DNA of 38,991 nt from CAZFIM01 sp964519615. Its GTDB lineage: Bacteria > Chloroflexota > Dehalococcoidia > GIF9 > UBA5629. This document shows, piece after piece, positions 22,229-30,206 of this stretch. The stretch spans positions 1 to 38,991 of the forward strand of contig CAZFIM010000020.1 of the NCBI GenBank assembly GCA_964519615.1, in the 5' to 3' direction. The position numbers were made by a program, and so were the translations under genes. The notes beneath the pieces were generated by a model. That model made no database searches, was not told the origin of the DNA, and saw only the letters and a list, made by a program, of their open reading frames with translations. The stretch's first letter is position 1. Each line of letters opens with the position of its first letter.

Positions 22229-23059
22229 TTACGAATTCTTCTTTTTCTCGTGAGAGTGTTTACTTTTCCACGATATATCCGTAAGGGCAATCTCCACGCT
22301 GGCACCACTCTCAAGCTGGACAGTCACCGCTTCTTTAATAGCGTTGGTGAAAAGAACCTTGGCAGGGCCAAGAGGGCTCTGGACGTCCTGGCCTGGCGAC
22401 GGCATTTTTTCCCTCATGTTGCGATAGTGCTCGCATTCATAAGCGAGACAGCATAGCAGCCTGCCGCATAAACCGGATGTTTTCATAGGATTCAGTGTTA
22501 TATTCTGATCTTTAGCCATCCTGATAGAGACAGGATTGAATTCGCTTAGAAAGGTGACGCAGCATAAGGGGTACCCACATCGGCCCAGACCGCCGATCAT
22601 TTTGGCTTCATCTCTGGCACCCAGTTGTCTGAGCTCGACATGTGTCTTGAGACTACGGCTGAGTTCCTTCACGAGTTCACGGAAGTCCACCCTTTTCTCC
22701 GCACTAAAAAAAACGGTAAGATGACTGCCGTCGAGATTGTACTGGGCAGCAATGGGTTTCATGGGCAGATTAAGCTTATTAATAAATTCCTCACTTTTTG
22801 AAAAAGCCTTCTCGTTTTTGGTTGCCCGTTGATTTGCCTGGTCGAAATCATCTTCCGCTGCTATGCGCAGGACGGGTTTATATGGTTCTGCCGATTCTTC
22901 AATTTCAACTTCATGGGAGCCGATAACAATTTTCCCCAGTTCTTTGCCTCGATTAGTCTCAACCACAACACTATCTCCGATTGAAAGCTGAAGATTATTG
23001 GTGTGGAAATAGTATATTTTATTGGCAGGGTGGAACCGTATTCCTACTATTTCAATCAT
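22229..23059 (-). CDS. ricT: PSP1-domain RicT (YaaT) family protein
   Basis: RicT/YaaT belongs to an iron-sulfur-linked complex that in Bacillus affects RNA processing and phosphorelay. The 276-residue protein has the PSP1 domain (about residues 55-150) with HLTVFFSAEKRVDFRELV, and the conserved cysteine motifs RCGYPLCC and CGRLLCCLAYE. AAGG precedes the ATG by 7 bases. It begins 12 bases after the holB stop; holB-ricT is a common pair. No ricA or ricF partner is seen, so its role in this organism may be narrower. Confidence 0.93.
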   Translation of the reverse strand: MIEIVGIRFHPANKIYYFHTNNLQLSIGDSVVVETNRGKELGKIVIGSHEVEIEESAEPYKPVLRIAAEDDFDQANQRATKNEKAFSKSEEFINKLNLPMKPIAAQYNLDGSHLTVFFSAEKRVDFRELVKELSRSLKTHVELRQLGARDEAKMIGGLGRCGYPLCCVTFLSEFNPVSIRMAKDQNITLNPMKTSGLCGRLLCCLAYECEHYRNMREKMPSPGQDVQSPLGPAKVLFTNAIKEAVTVQLESGASVEIALTDISWKSKHSHEKKKNS

Positions 23060-23071
23060 ATTAAAACCTTA

Positions 23072-24100
23072 TTATGTGATCGTTATTTGACCGCTGTGAT
23101 CTTTGTTGCCCGGCATATTCAGCATCATGACCTCCAGTACCAGACGCGCATTGGCATTGGCCTTTAAACGGTCTGCTGATATTTCGATAGCCTGTATGAA
23201 GCTTCTTATTTCCGTCAGTTGCAGGTGTTCTGCCCATGATTGCAGTAAAGATTTATAATCAATATTAATTATCTTATCGTCAAGTCCACATTTTATTAAC
23301 AGGAGGTCGCGCCACCAGCTCAACCATAATGTCAGAGTTGCATCGATACGCTCTCTGTCCTGTTCTAGCCGCGATACATAGTCGAATCTCTCAGTATAGG
23401 TAGAGCTGAACAGAGGGGCCATTTCAGAGAACGCTTCAGCGCGTTTTTGTAAAAAACCTTCATCCGCCGAAGCGCTAATTGCCCATCCGATACAACCACC
23501 TGACAGCAGGGCCAGGAGCTTTGCCTGATTTTCATCAAGACCGGGTGACGTAAGCAGGACGCTTTCTATTTCCTTAATTGAGACGGGCTTAAGCTCGATT
23601 TTCTGACAGCGTGAAATAATAGTTGGTATAAGCTGTCCCGGTTCAGTGGTTAGCAGGACCATTATCACATTGGGAGGAGGTTCTTCGAGCGTTTTCAAAA
23701 AGCAGTTGGCAGCTTCTCCTGATAGGTCCTCGGCTCCATCGATAATATATACTCTGTAATTACCCTCATACGGTGAAAGATTGGCACTGTGCTCAATCTC
23801 TCTGACGTCTTCGATGCTGATTTTTGACCTCAACTTTTCTCCTGAGGATGCAGCTTTACTGCTTCTTCCGATTACTATCACGTCTGCATGTTTGCCTTCC
23901 GCTATCCTAACACAGGACGTGCAGCGGCCGCACGGCGGTTTACTTCCCGAGCAATTGACCGCCTGGGCCAGTTCCAGTGCTAGTTTTGCTTTACCGACAT
24001 GCGCAGGGCCGGCAAACAGGTATGCATGCGCGAGTGATCCCCTCTTTATCGCACGGTCAAGAAGCGCAACGGCGTCAGGTTGTCCTATCGTACTCCACAT
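23072..24100 (-). CDS. holB: DNA polymerase III delta-prime subunit
   Basis: Delta-prime is the rigid part of the clamp loader. The 342-residue protein begins STIGQPDAVALLDRAIKRG and has HAYLFAGPAHVGKAKLA, a Walker A variant in which the usual Thr after Lys is Ala, as expected for a subunit that does not hydrolyse ATP well; a four-Cys zinc site (CSGSKPPCGRCTSC, residues about 50-63), LKTLEEPPPNVIMVLLTTEP and the SRCQ sensor follow. No Shine-Dalgarno lies before the ATG at 24100; a TATAAT at 24112-24117 suggests a very short leader. It leads the holB-ricT pair. Confidence 0.94.
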   Translation of the reverse strand: MWSTIGQPDAVALLDRAIKRGSLAHAYLFAGPAHVGKAKLALELAQAVNCSGSKPPCGRCTSCVRIAEGKHADVIVIGRSSKAASSGEKLRSKISIEDVREIEHSANLSPYEGNYRVYIIDGAEDLSGEAANCFLKTLEEPPPNVIMVLLTTEPGQLIPTIISRCQKIELKPVSIKEIESVLLTSPGLDENQAKLLALLSGGCIGWAISASADEGFLQKRAEAFSEMAPLFSSTYTERFDYVSRLEQDRERIDATLTLWLSWWRDLLLIKCGLDDKIINIDYKSLLQSWAEHLQLTEIRSFIQAIEISADRLKANANARLVLEVMMLNMPGNKDHSGQITIT

Positions 24101-24111
24101 ATAGTTCTCGG

Positions 24112-24139
24112 ATTATATCGGATCTTATGGATACTTAAA
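24112..24139 (-). promoter_or_regulatory. Probable promoter of holB-ricT
   Basis: Minus-strand consensus -10 TATAAT (24112-24117), 11 bases before the ATG, with TTTAAG (24134-24139) 16 bases upstream as a weak -35. The leader would be only about 5 bases. Confidence 0.45.
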
Positions 24140-24231
24140 ATTTTAACCTATTATACCATTATGAGAAATTTAATCACCGTATACAGAAATTTACAATTAC
24201 ACGAGGATATAAAATAACGACATGAGTAAGA

Positions 24232-24260
24232 TTGACTGACTCACAGGCGAAGGATACAAT
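24232..24260 (+). promoter_or_regulatory. Strong promoter of the M16 protease gene
   Basis: -35 TTGACT (24232-24237) and -10 TACAAT (24255-24260), 17 bases apart, each 5 of 6 to consensus. Predicted transcription starts near 24267, three bases before the TTG start codon. Confidence 0.75.
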
Positions 24261-24269
24261 AGTAGAACT

Positions 24270-25535
24270 TTGTATCAAAAAATTTTTCTTGATAATGGAC
24301 TTAGAATATTGCTGTCTAACACACCCGGCGCCAGATCGGTATCCATCGTACTCTTTATAGGTGTCGGCGGTTGTTATGAAGTGGAAGCCCAGTCAGGTAT
24401 TTCGCATTTCATTGAACACCTTTGTTTTAAGGGAACGGCTAAAAGACAGACAGCCAAGGAAATCAGCGAAGCTATTGAAAGTATAGGCGGCGTGCTTAAC
24501 GGTGGTACCGATAAGGAGATGACCGTATATTGGGCTAGAGTTGCAGGACAGCATTTTGCCCGGGCACTTGATGTGCTGGTTGACCTTGTCCGATTTCCTC
24601 GTTTCGGTGCCGATGATATGGAGAAGGAACGCCGCGTTATACTCGAGGAAATCAACATGACGCTGGATAACCCGCGTCAACAGGTAGAGATGCTTTTTGA
24701 TGAATTGATGTGGCCGGCGCAGCCTCTGGGGCGTGATGTTGCAGGTCGAAAAGAGACCGTTGAAAGCATAACCGGCCGGCAGATAGTGGATTATTACAAC
24801 AAACATTATTTGCCCAACAATGCGGTACTGGCAATAGCCGGTGATTTCAAACAGGACAGTATTATAGATAATGTTAATTCAATATTGAGCGATTGGCAGA
24901 TGATGCCTGCTGCGCCCCGTTTTGCTGTTATATCCGGTCAAACAGGGGCACGCGTACATATAGAGACAAGAGATATAGAACAGGCACAGATCAGCCTCGG
25001 GGTACAGGGGGTTTCCATATTTGATGATGATCGTTTTGCCGTAGATTTGCTCAGTACTATACTGGGAGAAGGAATGAGCAGCCGTTTGTTCGTGGAGCTG
25101 AGAGAAAAACTGGGGCTTGCTTATGAAATAGGCAGCAGTATCGATCATTTTATTGATTCAGGCAGTCTCATCATACATGCCGGTATCGATCCTTCTTGTC
25201 TAGAAGAGGCTCTTTGCAAGATTATAGATCAGCTTATGAAGATAAAAGAGGATGTTACGGAGGAAGAACTAGCCCGCGCCGGGGAAATGGCGAAGGGTAG
25301 ATTACTCATGGCACTGGAGAATAGTCGTAATGTGGCCAACTGGCTGGGTGCACAGGAGATATTAACGGGAAAAATTATGACAGTGGAGGAAATCGCTGCA
25401 CGGATTGATGCAGTGACCATCAAGGATATTAGCCGCGTAGCGGATACTTTACTGCGTTCAGAGAAACTGAACCTGGCAGTGGTTGGACCGCTTAATAAAC
25501 GGGAAGACAGGTTTTTAAATTTGCTCCATTTTTAG
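24270..25535 (+). CDS. M16 family zinc protease (mitochondrial-processing-peptidase-like)
   Basis: A 421-residue pitrilysin-family protease of the YmxG/processing-peptidase type. It starts YQKIFLDNGLRILLSNTPG and has the inverted zinc motif HFIEHLCFKGT (HxxEH) with the distal Glu in the EEINMTLDNPRQQ region, and the second-half LGEGMSSRLFVELREKLGLAYE signature. These enzymes degrade peptides in the cytoplasm or at the envelope; target unknown. The only start in reach is TTG at 24270: the frame has no ATG or GTG upstream before a stop and none soon after. With the promoter just before it and AAGGA 15 bases away, initiation is probably leaderless on a TTG. Confidence 0.93.
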   Translation: MYQKIFLDNGLRILLSNTPGARSVSIVLFIGVGGCYEVEAQSGISHFIEHLCFKGTAKRQTAKEISEAIESIGGVLNGGTDKEMTVYWARVAGQHFARALDVLVDLVRFPRFGADDMEKERRVILEEINMTLDNPRQQVEMLFDELMWPAQPLGRDVAGRKETVESITGRQIVDYYNKHYLPNNAVLAIAGDFKQDSIIDNVNSILSDWQMMPAAPRFAVISGQTGARVHIETRDIEQAQISLGVQGVSIFDDDRFAVDLLSTILGEGMSSRLFVELREKLGLAYEIGSSIDHFIDSGSLIIHAGIDPSCLEEALCKIIDQLMKIKEDVTEEELARAGEMAKGRLLMALENSRNVANWLGAQEILTGKIMTVEEIAARIDAVTIKDISRVADTLLRSEKLNLAVVGPLNKREDRFLNLLHF

Positions 25536-25545
25536 AGCGCAATAG

Positions 25546-25589
25546 AGAATAAAAAGGGGCTGCCCAATAGAGCAGCCCCTTTTTATTCT
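25546..25589. terminator. Long bidirectional intrinsic terminator between M16 and groEL genes
   Basis: GGGGCTGC/GCAGCCCC with an 8-base loop is flanked by A5/T5 and further complementary bases, giving an 18-bp perfect helix. A-tract on one side and T-tract on the other let it end both the plus-strand M16 transcript and the minus-strand groESL transcript. Confidence 0.92.
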
Positions 25590-25611
25590 TGCGAATTCTG
25601 CGTTTCAGGTA

Positions 25612-27222
25612 TTAATACTCCGGCATGGGTGGCATAGGTGGAGTCTTCTCTTTCTCGGGTATATCAGTAACCAGTGACTCTGTGGTCAGAATCATATTGG
25701 CTACGCTGGATGAATTCTCAAGAGCAGTCCTTGTAACCTTAAGCGGGTCTATGATGCCTTTTTCTACCATGTTGCCGTAGGTATCGTTGGCGGCATCATA
25801 CCCCTCGCCCTTCTTGCTGCGTTTTACCTTGTCGACAACAACTGAGCCATCCTGCCCGGCGTTGATCGCAATCAGACGAATCGGTTCTTCAACTGCTTTC
25901 CTGATAATGGACAGGCCGGTCGATTCATCACCGCTGAGTTTGACCTTGCTCAGAATAGCGCTGGCATTAAGCAGGGCTACGCCGCCTCCGGGTAGGATAC
26001 CTTCCTCCACAGCGGCTCTAGTAGCAGAGAGAGCATCTTCAACTCTGTGTTTTTTCTCTTTAAGCTCTATCTCCGTCGCGGCACCGACTTTAATAACCGC
26101 AACTCCGCCGGCCAGTTTTGCCAGACGTTCCTGTAGTTTTTCCCGGTCATAGTCGGAGCTTGTCTCATCGATTTGAGCTTTAATCTGTTTGATACGGGCC
26201 TGAATAGCGGCCTCATTGCCTTTGCCTTCGACGATGGTAGTATTATCTTTATCAGCAACCACTCTGCGCGCTCTACCAAGGTCGGCGACGGTAGTCGCAT
26301 CCAGCTTTCTGCCGACATCCTCTGAAATAACATTACCGCCAGTGAGAATAGCGATATCTTCCAGCATCGCTTTACGCCTGTCACCAAATCCCGGCGCTTT
26401 TACTGCCAGACAGTTCATAGTGCCTCTGAGTTTGTTGACGACCAGAGTGGCCAGAGCTTCACCTTCGATGTCCTCGGCAATAATGACAATGTTCTTGGTG
26501 ACCTGGAGTACTTTCTCCAGCACAGGAAGAATATCTGCTATAGCTGAAATCTTTTTATCAGTAATCAGAATATAGGGGTCCTCCAGTTCTGCTTTCATAA
26601 GCTCTGTATTGCTGATGAAATAAGGGCTGATATAGCCGCGGTCGAACTCCATGCCGTCAACATAATCAGTCTCGAACAGCAGTCCTTTGGACTCTTCAAC
26701 GGTTATAACACCGTCTTTGCCGACTTTTTCCATAACCTCGGCTATAAGAGTGCCTATCTCTTTATCAGCGGCAGAGATGGTGGCTACCTGAGCAACCTGC
26801 TCTTTGGTGGTTACCGGTATTGCCATCTTCTTCAGCTCTTCAACGATCGCTTCTACACCGGCCTCGATGCCGCGCTTGAGCGCCATAGCATCGGCTCCTG
26901 CAGCGATATTTTTAAAGCCTTCGGTCACCATGGCCTGTGAGAGAATGGTGGCAGTGGTAGTGCCGTCTCCGCATTTATCATTGGTTTTGCTGGAAGCTTC
27001 TTTTACCAACTGTGCGCCCATGTTCTCGAAAGGATCGGGTAAATCGATCTCTTTTGCGATGGTAACGCCGTCATTGATTACATTGGGTGCTCCGAATTTC
27101 TTGTCCAGTGCTACCGGGCGTCCTTTGGGGCCCAGTGTGACTTTAACTGCATTGGTAAGTGCGTCGATTCCTGCTTTCAGGGCTCGACGGGCATCTTCGC
27201 CATATAAAATCTGTTTTGCCAT
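25612..27222 (-). CDS. groEL: Chaperonin GroEL (60 kDa)
   Basis: The 536-residue ATP-driven folding chaperone. Typical sequences: KVTLGPKGRPVALDKKFG, NDGVTIAKEIDLPDPFENMGAQLVKE, GDGTTTATILSQ, GFGDRRKAMLEDIAILTGG, and late GGGVALLNA. The C-terminus ends in PPMPPMPEY rather than the GGM repeat. GGAGG lies 10 bases before the ATG at 27222, 38 bases downstream of groES. Regulated with groES by the CIRCE element. Confidence 0.98.
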   Translation of the reverse strand: MAKQILYGEDARRALKAGIDALTNAVKVTLGPKGRPVALDKKFGAPNVINDGVTIAKEIDLPDPFENMGAQLVKEASSKTNDKCGDGTTTATILSQAMVTEGFKNIAAGADAMALKRGIEAGVEAIVEELKKMAIPVTTKEQVAQVATISAADKEIGTLIAEVMEKVGKDGVITVEESKGLLFETDYVDGMEFDRGYISPYFISNTELMKAELEDPYILITDKKISAIADILPVLEKVLQVTKNIVIIAEDIEGEALATLVVNKLRGTMNCLAVKAPGFGDRRKAMLEDIAILTGGNVISEDVGRKLDATTVADLGRARRVVADKDNTTIVEGKGNEAAIQARIKQIKAQIDETSSDYDREKLQERLAKLAGGVAVIKVGAATEIELKEKKHRVEDALSATRAAVEEGILPGGGVALLNASAILSKVKLSGDESTGLSIIRKAVEEPIRLIAINAGQDGSVVVDKVKRSKKGEGYDAANDTYGNMVEKGIIDPLKVTRTALENSSSVANMILTTESLVTDIPEKEKTPPMPPMPEY

Positions 27223-27260
27223 TCCTTAATATCCTCCTTTTAAGAATTCAGCCCCTGGGG

Positions 27261-27560
27261 CTATTTCTTGCCTTTCTTTGCCAGAATATCGCTTTCCCTG
27301 AGTATGATCAGCTCTTCGCCGTCTTCTTTAAACTCTGTGCCGGCGTATTTGGCATAAATAACTATATCGCCCACTTTTACATCCATCTCAATCCTTTTTC
27401 CATCCTCGGTCATTCTGCCGGGACCTGCTGCGATGATCTCCCCTTCCTGGGGCTTCTCTTTGACGGTGTCGGGCAGGACGATTCCGCCCTTTGTCACTTC
27501 CTCTCTTGCGATCGGTTTAATGACTACTCTGTCACCTAACGGTTGAAGTTTAGATGCCAT
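27261..27560 (-). CDS. groES: Co-chaperonin GroES (10 kDa)
   Basis: The 99-residue heptameric lid of GroEL. It begins LQPLGDRVVIKPI, carries the mobile-loop region GGIVLPDTVKEKPQEG and ends with YAKYAGTEFKEDGEELIILRESDILA. A strong site, GGAGG, lies 5 bases before the ATG at 27560. First gene of the groESL operon. Confidence 0.98.
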   Translation of the reverse strand: MASKLQPLGDRVVIKPIAREEVTKGGIVLPDTVKEKPQEGEIIAAGPGRMTEDGKRIEMDVKVGDIVIYAKYAGTEFKEDGEELIILRESDILAKKGKK

Positions 27561-27589
27561 CTGTACCTCCTATTTAAAAATTTCATTTT

Positions 27590-27616
27590 TTAGCACTCAA
27601 CGGTCTAGAGTGCTAA
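27590..27616. promoter_or_regulatory. CIRCE operator (HrcA binding site)
   Basis: TTAGCACTC and GAGTGCTAA separated by 9 bases, an exact match to the known CIRCE consensus. It covers the predicted transcription start of groESL, so HrcA should repress the operon until heat or folding stress. hrcA itself is not in this window. Confidence 0.97.
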
Positions 27617-27618
27617 TT

Positions 27619-27647
27619 ATCTTAACACAAAAAAAAAATGATGTAAA
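27619..27647 (-). promoter_or_regulatory. groESL promoter
   Basis: Minus-strand -35 TTTACA (27642-27647) and -10 TAAGAT (27619-27624), 17 bases apart with a ten-T run in the spacer. CIRCE begins 3 bases beyond the -10 box. Confidence 0.8.
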
Positions 27648-27671
27648 GTGCTCTCCGGCATGAAGAGCACT
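27647..27671. repeat. Everted CIRCE-like inverted repeat upstream of the groESL promoter
   Basis: AGTGCTCT and AGAGCACT are separated by 9 bases, the same spacing as CIRCE, and contain its AGTGCT/AGCACT half-sites in reversed order. It touches the -35 box of groESL. It could be a second regulator site or chance. Confidence 0.5.
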
Positions 27672-27696
27672 GATATTCACTTAAATGGATTTCAGT

Positions 27697-27720
27697 TATA
27701 AACCGGTACACCGGTTTATA
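27697..27720. repeat. Perfect 24-base palindromic hairpin before the DUF2851 gene
   Basis: TATAAACCGG / CCGGTTTATA, 10-bp arms around TACA, about 65 bases before the probable DUF2851 start. Followed on the plus strand by TTTCTT, so a weak terminator or an operator is possible. Confidence 0.6.
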
Positions 27721-27784
27721 TTTCTTCCGGCAATGAGTTGCAGGTATGGATTCGATAGTTGAATGCGATGTACAATATAATATT

Positions 27785-29095
27785 ATGATATCAGAAAAGC
27801 TGGTATGCGGTATTTGGCAGAGCCCTATTTCTACGGATTTGCTCACTGATCAAGGAGAGCATTTCCGTAAGATCTATGCTGGAAGACCAGTATCCGGTCC
27901 CGGTTGTGATTTTCAGGACGCAATTTTTGCTATCGACGGGCGGCTGATGCTTGGGGATGTAGAATTGCATGTCGATGCGCGAGAATGGTATATGCACGGA
28001 CATCACAGAGACAACCGCTATAACAATGTAGCCCTGCATGTGGTTATGTGGCATTCCGGAGATATTCCCACCGTCCTTGAGAACGGTCGTATGATACCGA
28101 CTGTAAGTTTACGAACGCTTATGGAAACGACCGGCGATAGCGGGTGTCAGGTAAATCAGAACCAGCCGCTACTACCGGCACGTACTTGTCCGGCAGCGCA
28201 GATGGTGCGGAAAGGCGGCATGCTGCAGACAATACTGGCTGAATGCGGTCATAAACGCTTTGAAGCCAAAGCGGATTATTTCCGGACAGTGCAGGGTGAA
28301 AATGACGCAGAACAGATGCTCTTTCGCGGAATCATGGGTGCACTAGGATATAGCCGCAATACGTCTGCCTTTGAAAAACTGGCTGATCTGATTTCATGCG
28401 AGACACTTAAACGGGAAGCAGTCGGGGGACGTACATTAGTGGTTGCTCTTATGCTGGGAAGTGCAGGTCTGCTGGAATGCAGCAAGAACCGCAGCACAGA
28501 AAAAACGAACAGCGGGTACTATGTGGAACTTAAGCGCTTGTGGCAAAGAAGCGGGAGAGAACCTGCTATGAGCAGAGAGGAATGGTGTCTTTACGGTATC
28601 CGCCCGGGTAACACCCCGCTGTACCGTATTGAGGCGGCAGCGGAGCTGGTGATGCGTTATCGTAAAAGCGGGTTTTTAAGCGGCATGCTTGAACTGCTAC
28701 AAGCTGCACCTGATCACAATTATCATGCCGGTCTTGAGGAAGGATTGATTGTGGAAAGAACTGATAATATGAGGCGCAAGAAAAGGCCGGCACTGCTGGG
28801 CAAAATGCGTGCGGGTGAGATAGTTGTCAACATAATCCTTCCTTATTTATATTCATATGCATTAGCAGCAAAAAGAAAGACTCTTGCTGAAAAAGCTCTA
28901 AGATTATACTCATGCTATCCGGCTACGGGACAAAACTACATTACCCGTTTGATGGCAGGAAATCTCGGTGTGGGGCACGGCGCAAGTATGAATGCCTGCA
29001 GCCAGCAGGGGTTGCTCTATATTTTCAAGACATACTGCCGGCACCGTGCTTGCGCAAGCTGTCCAGTGGTATCAGATAGAAAGCACAAGAAATAG
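27785..29095 (+). CDS. DUF2851 family protein of unknown function
   Basis: This 436-residue protein matches DUF2851, found mainly in Bacteroidota and Chloroflexota. Signs are the N-terminal GIWQSPI, GPGCDFQDAIFAIDG, LGDVELHVDAREWYMHGHHRD with LHVVMWH, and a C-terminal cysteine cluster YCRHRACASCP. The mixture of conserved Asp, Glu and His around residues 60-95 could be a nuclease-like or metal site, but no function has been shown. The ATG at 27785 aligns with the family's usual start; an in-frame ATG at 27746 is possible but has no good ribosome site. TACAAT lies 8 bases before 27785. The gene is convergent with tsaD (13 bases between stops). Confidence 0.88.
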   Translation: MISEKLVCGIWQSPISTDLLTDQGEHFRKIYAGRPVSGPGCDFQDAIFAIDGRLMLGDVELHVDAREWYMHGHHRDNRYNNVALHVVMWHSGDIPTVLENGRMIPTVSLRTLMETTGDSGCQVNQNQPLLPARTCPAAQMVRKGGMLQTILAECGHKRFEAKADYFRTVQGENDAEQMLFRGIMGALGYSRNTSAFEKLADLISCETLKREAVGGRTLVVALMLGSAGLLECSKNRSTEKTNSGYYVELKRLWQRSGREPAMSREEWCLYGIRPGNTPLYRIEAAAELVMRYRKSGFLSGMLELLQAAPDHNYHAGLEEGLIVERTDNMRRKKRPALLGKMRAGEIVVNIILPYLYSYALAAKRKTLAEKALRLYSCYPATGQNYITRLMAGNLGVGHGASMNACSQQGLLYIFKTYCRHRACASCPVVSDRKHKK

Positions 29096-29108
29096 AATAC
29101 ATTTGTTC

Positions 29109-30092
29109 CTAGAATCCAAGTCCCGGCACCACGTCAAGATCTAACCCCTGAGCATTTCCGGCAAGGAGATGAAAATAACCGCAGGAGGCGATCATTGCGG
29201 CATTATCGGTACAGAGGATGGGAGGCGGTATCAGTACCTCGATAGGGGAGTGATCGTGGAAATAGTCTCCCAGAGTGCGATTGGCGGCAACTCCACCTGC
29301 TAAAAGTATCTGGCGTACGTTATATTCGTGTGCCGTCTCTATGGTCTTGGTAACCAGAACCTCGATAATTGCCTGTTGATAACTGGCTGCGGCGTTTGCC
29401 GTCCATCTGTCATCGATATTCTCTTTCGCCTGTGCCAGATGCAGCAGAGCGGTCTTTACCCCACTGAAGCTGAAATCGTTGGTGCCTTTTAACCATGCGC
29501 GCGGCAATGTGAGCCCCGGCAGCCCTTTTTTTGCGGCAGTTTCGATGGCCGGCCCCCCCGGATACCCCAGTTCCAATATCCTTGCGCCTTTGTCAAAGGC
29601 TTCACCAGCAGCGTCGTCACGGGTGCGTCCTATTTTCTTGAAATTTCCGTGATCACCCATTAGCACAAGGTCACTGTGTCCGCCGGAAGCGATGAGACAA
29701 AGGCAGGGGAAGAGTGGAATCCGACCGTAAAGCCAGTTGGAATAGATATGGCCTTCCAGGTGATTAATGCCCAAAATGGGCAAAGTGTGAGTAAATGCAA
29801 TAGCTTTGGCAATATTTACACCTATCAGAAGTGAACCGGCCAGTCCGGGGCCGAAGGTGACGGCAACGGCATCGATATCGTTCCATCCTGCCTGTGCTGA
29901 TGACATGGCCTTTTTTATCACCGGTAATATAGAGAGAAGATGCTGGCGCGAGGCTACTTCCGGTACAACGCCGCCGTAACGTGCGTGTATATCGATTTGA
30001 GATGAAATTACATTGGAGAGTATGGATACCCCGTCCTCCACAAGCGCAGCCGATGTCTCATCGCAGGAAGTTTCAATTCCGAGAATTTTCAT
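29109..30092 (-). CDS. tsaD: tRNA N6-threonylcarbamoyladenosine transferase TsaD
   Basis: TsaD transfers threonylcarbamoyl to A37 of ANN-decoding tRNAs. The 327-residue protein shows MKILGIETSCDETSAALVED, GGVVPEVASRQH, FGPGLAGSLLIGVNIAKA, and the metal-binding NHLEGHIYS, then SGGHSDLVL and DDAAGEAFDKGARILELGYPGG. The start at 30092 is fixed by the conserved N-terminus. No ribosome site precedes it, but an extended -10 box ends 7 bases before the ATG, so the mRNA is probably leaderless. Partners tsaB, tsaC and tsaE are not in this window. Confidence 0.97.
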   Translation of the reverse strand: MKILGIETSCDETSAALVEDGVSILSNVISSQIDIHARYGGVVPEVASRQHLLSILPVIKKAMSSAQAGWNDIDAVAVTFGPGLAGSLLIGVNIAKAIAFTHTLPILGINHLEGHIYSNWLYGRIPLFPCLCLIASGGHSDLVLMGDHGNFKKIGRTRDDAAGEAFDKGARILELGYPGGPAIETAAKKGLPGLTLPRAWLKGTNDFSFSGVKTALLHLAQAKENIDDRWTANAAASYQQAIIEVLVTKTIETAHEYNVRQILLAGGVAANRTLGDYFHDHSPIEVLIPPPILCTDNAAMIASCGYFHLLAGNAQGLDLDVVPGLGF

Positions 30093-30099
30093 GTACTCG

Positions 30100-30108
30100 A
30101 TTATATCA
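30100..30108 (-). promoter_or_regulatory. Extended -10 promoter of tsaD
   Basis: Minus-strand TGATATAAT (30100-30108), an extended -10 element with consensus TATAAT; no good -35 is present, as is usual for such promoters. It ends 7 bases before the ATG. Confidence 0.65.
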
Positions 30109-30133
30109 TAATATAAAATGAAGCTGAGTAAGG

Positions 30134-30162
30134 TTGCTATGGCTGATAAACAATTGTAGAAT
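30134..30162 (+). promoter_or_regulatory. Probable promoter of the pdxST operon
   Basis: -35 TTGCTA (30134-30139) and -10 TAGAAT (30157-30162) with a 17-base spacer; predicted leader about 38 bases before the pdxS ATG. Confidence 0.5.
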
Positions 30163-30206
30163 TATACTGATGAGCAATCGAATATAAATGAGGTACATAA
30201 TAGATA

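Noticed and set aside
26804..27229. Plus-strand frame of 141 codons antisense to groEL
   Set aside because: Ser/Ala/Pro-rich translation typical of a mirror of strongly codon-biased genes; groEL on the other strand is certain.
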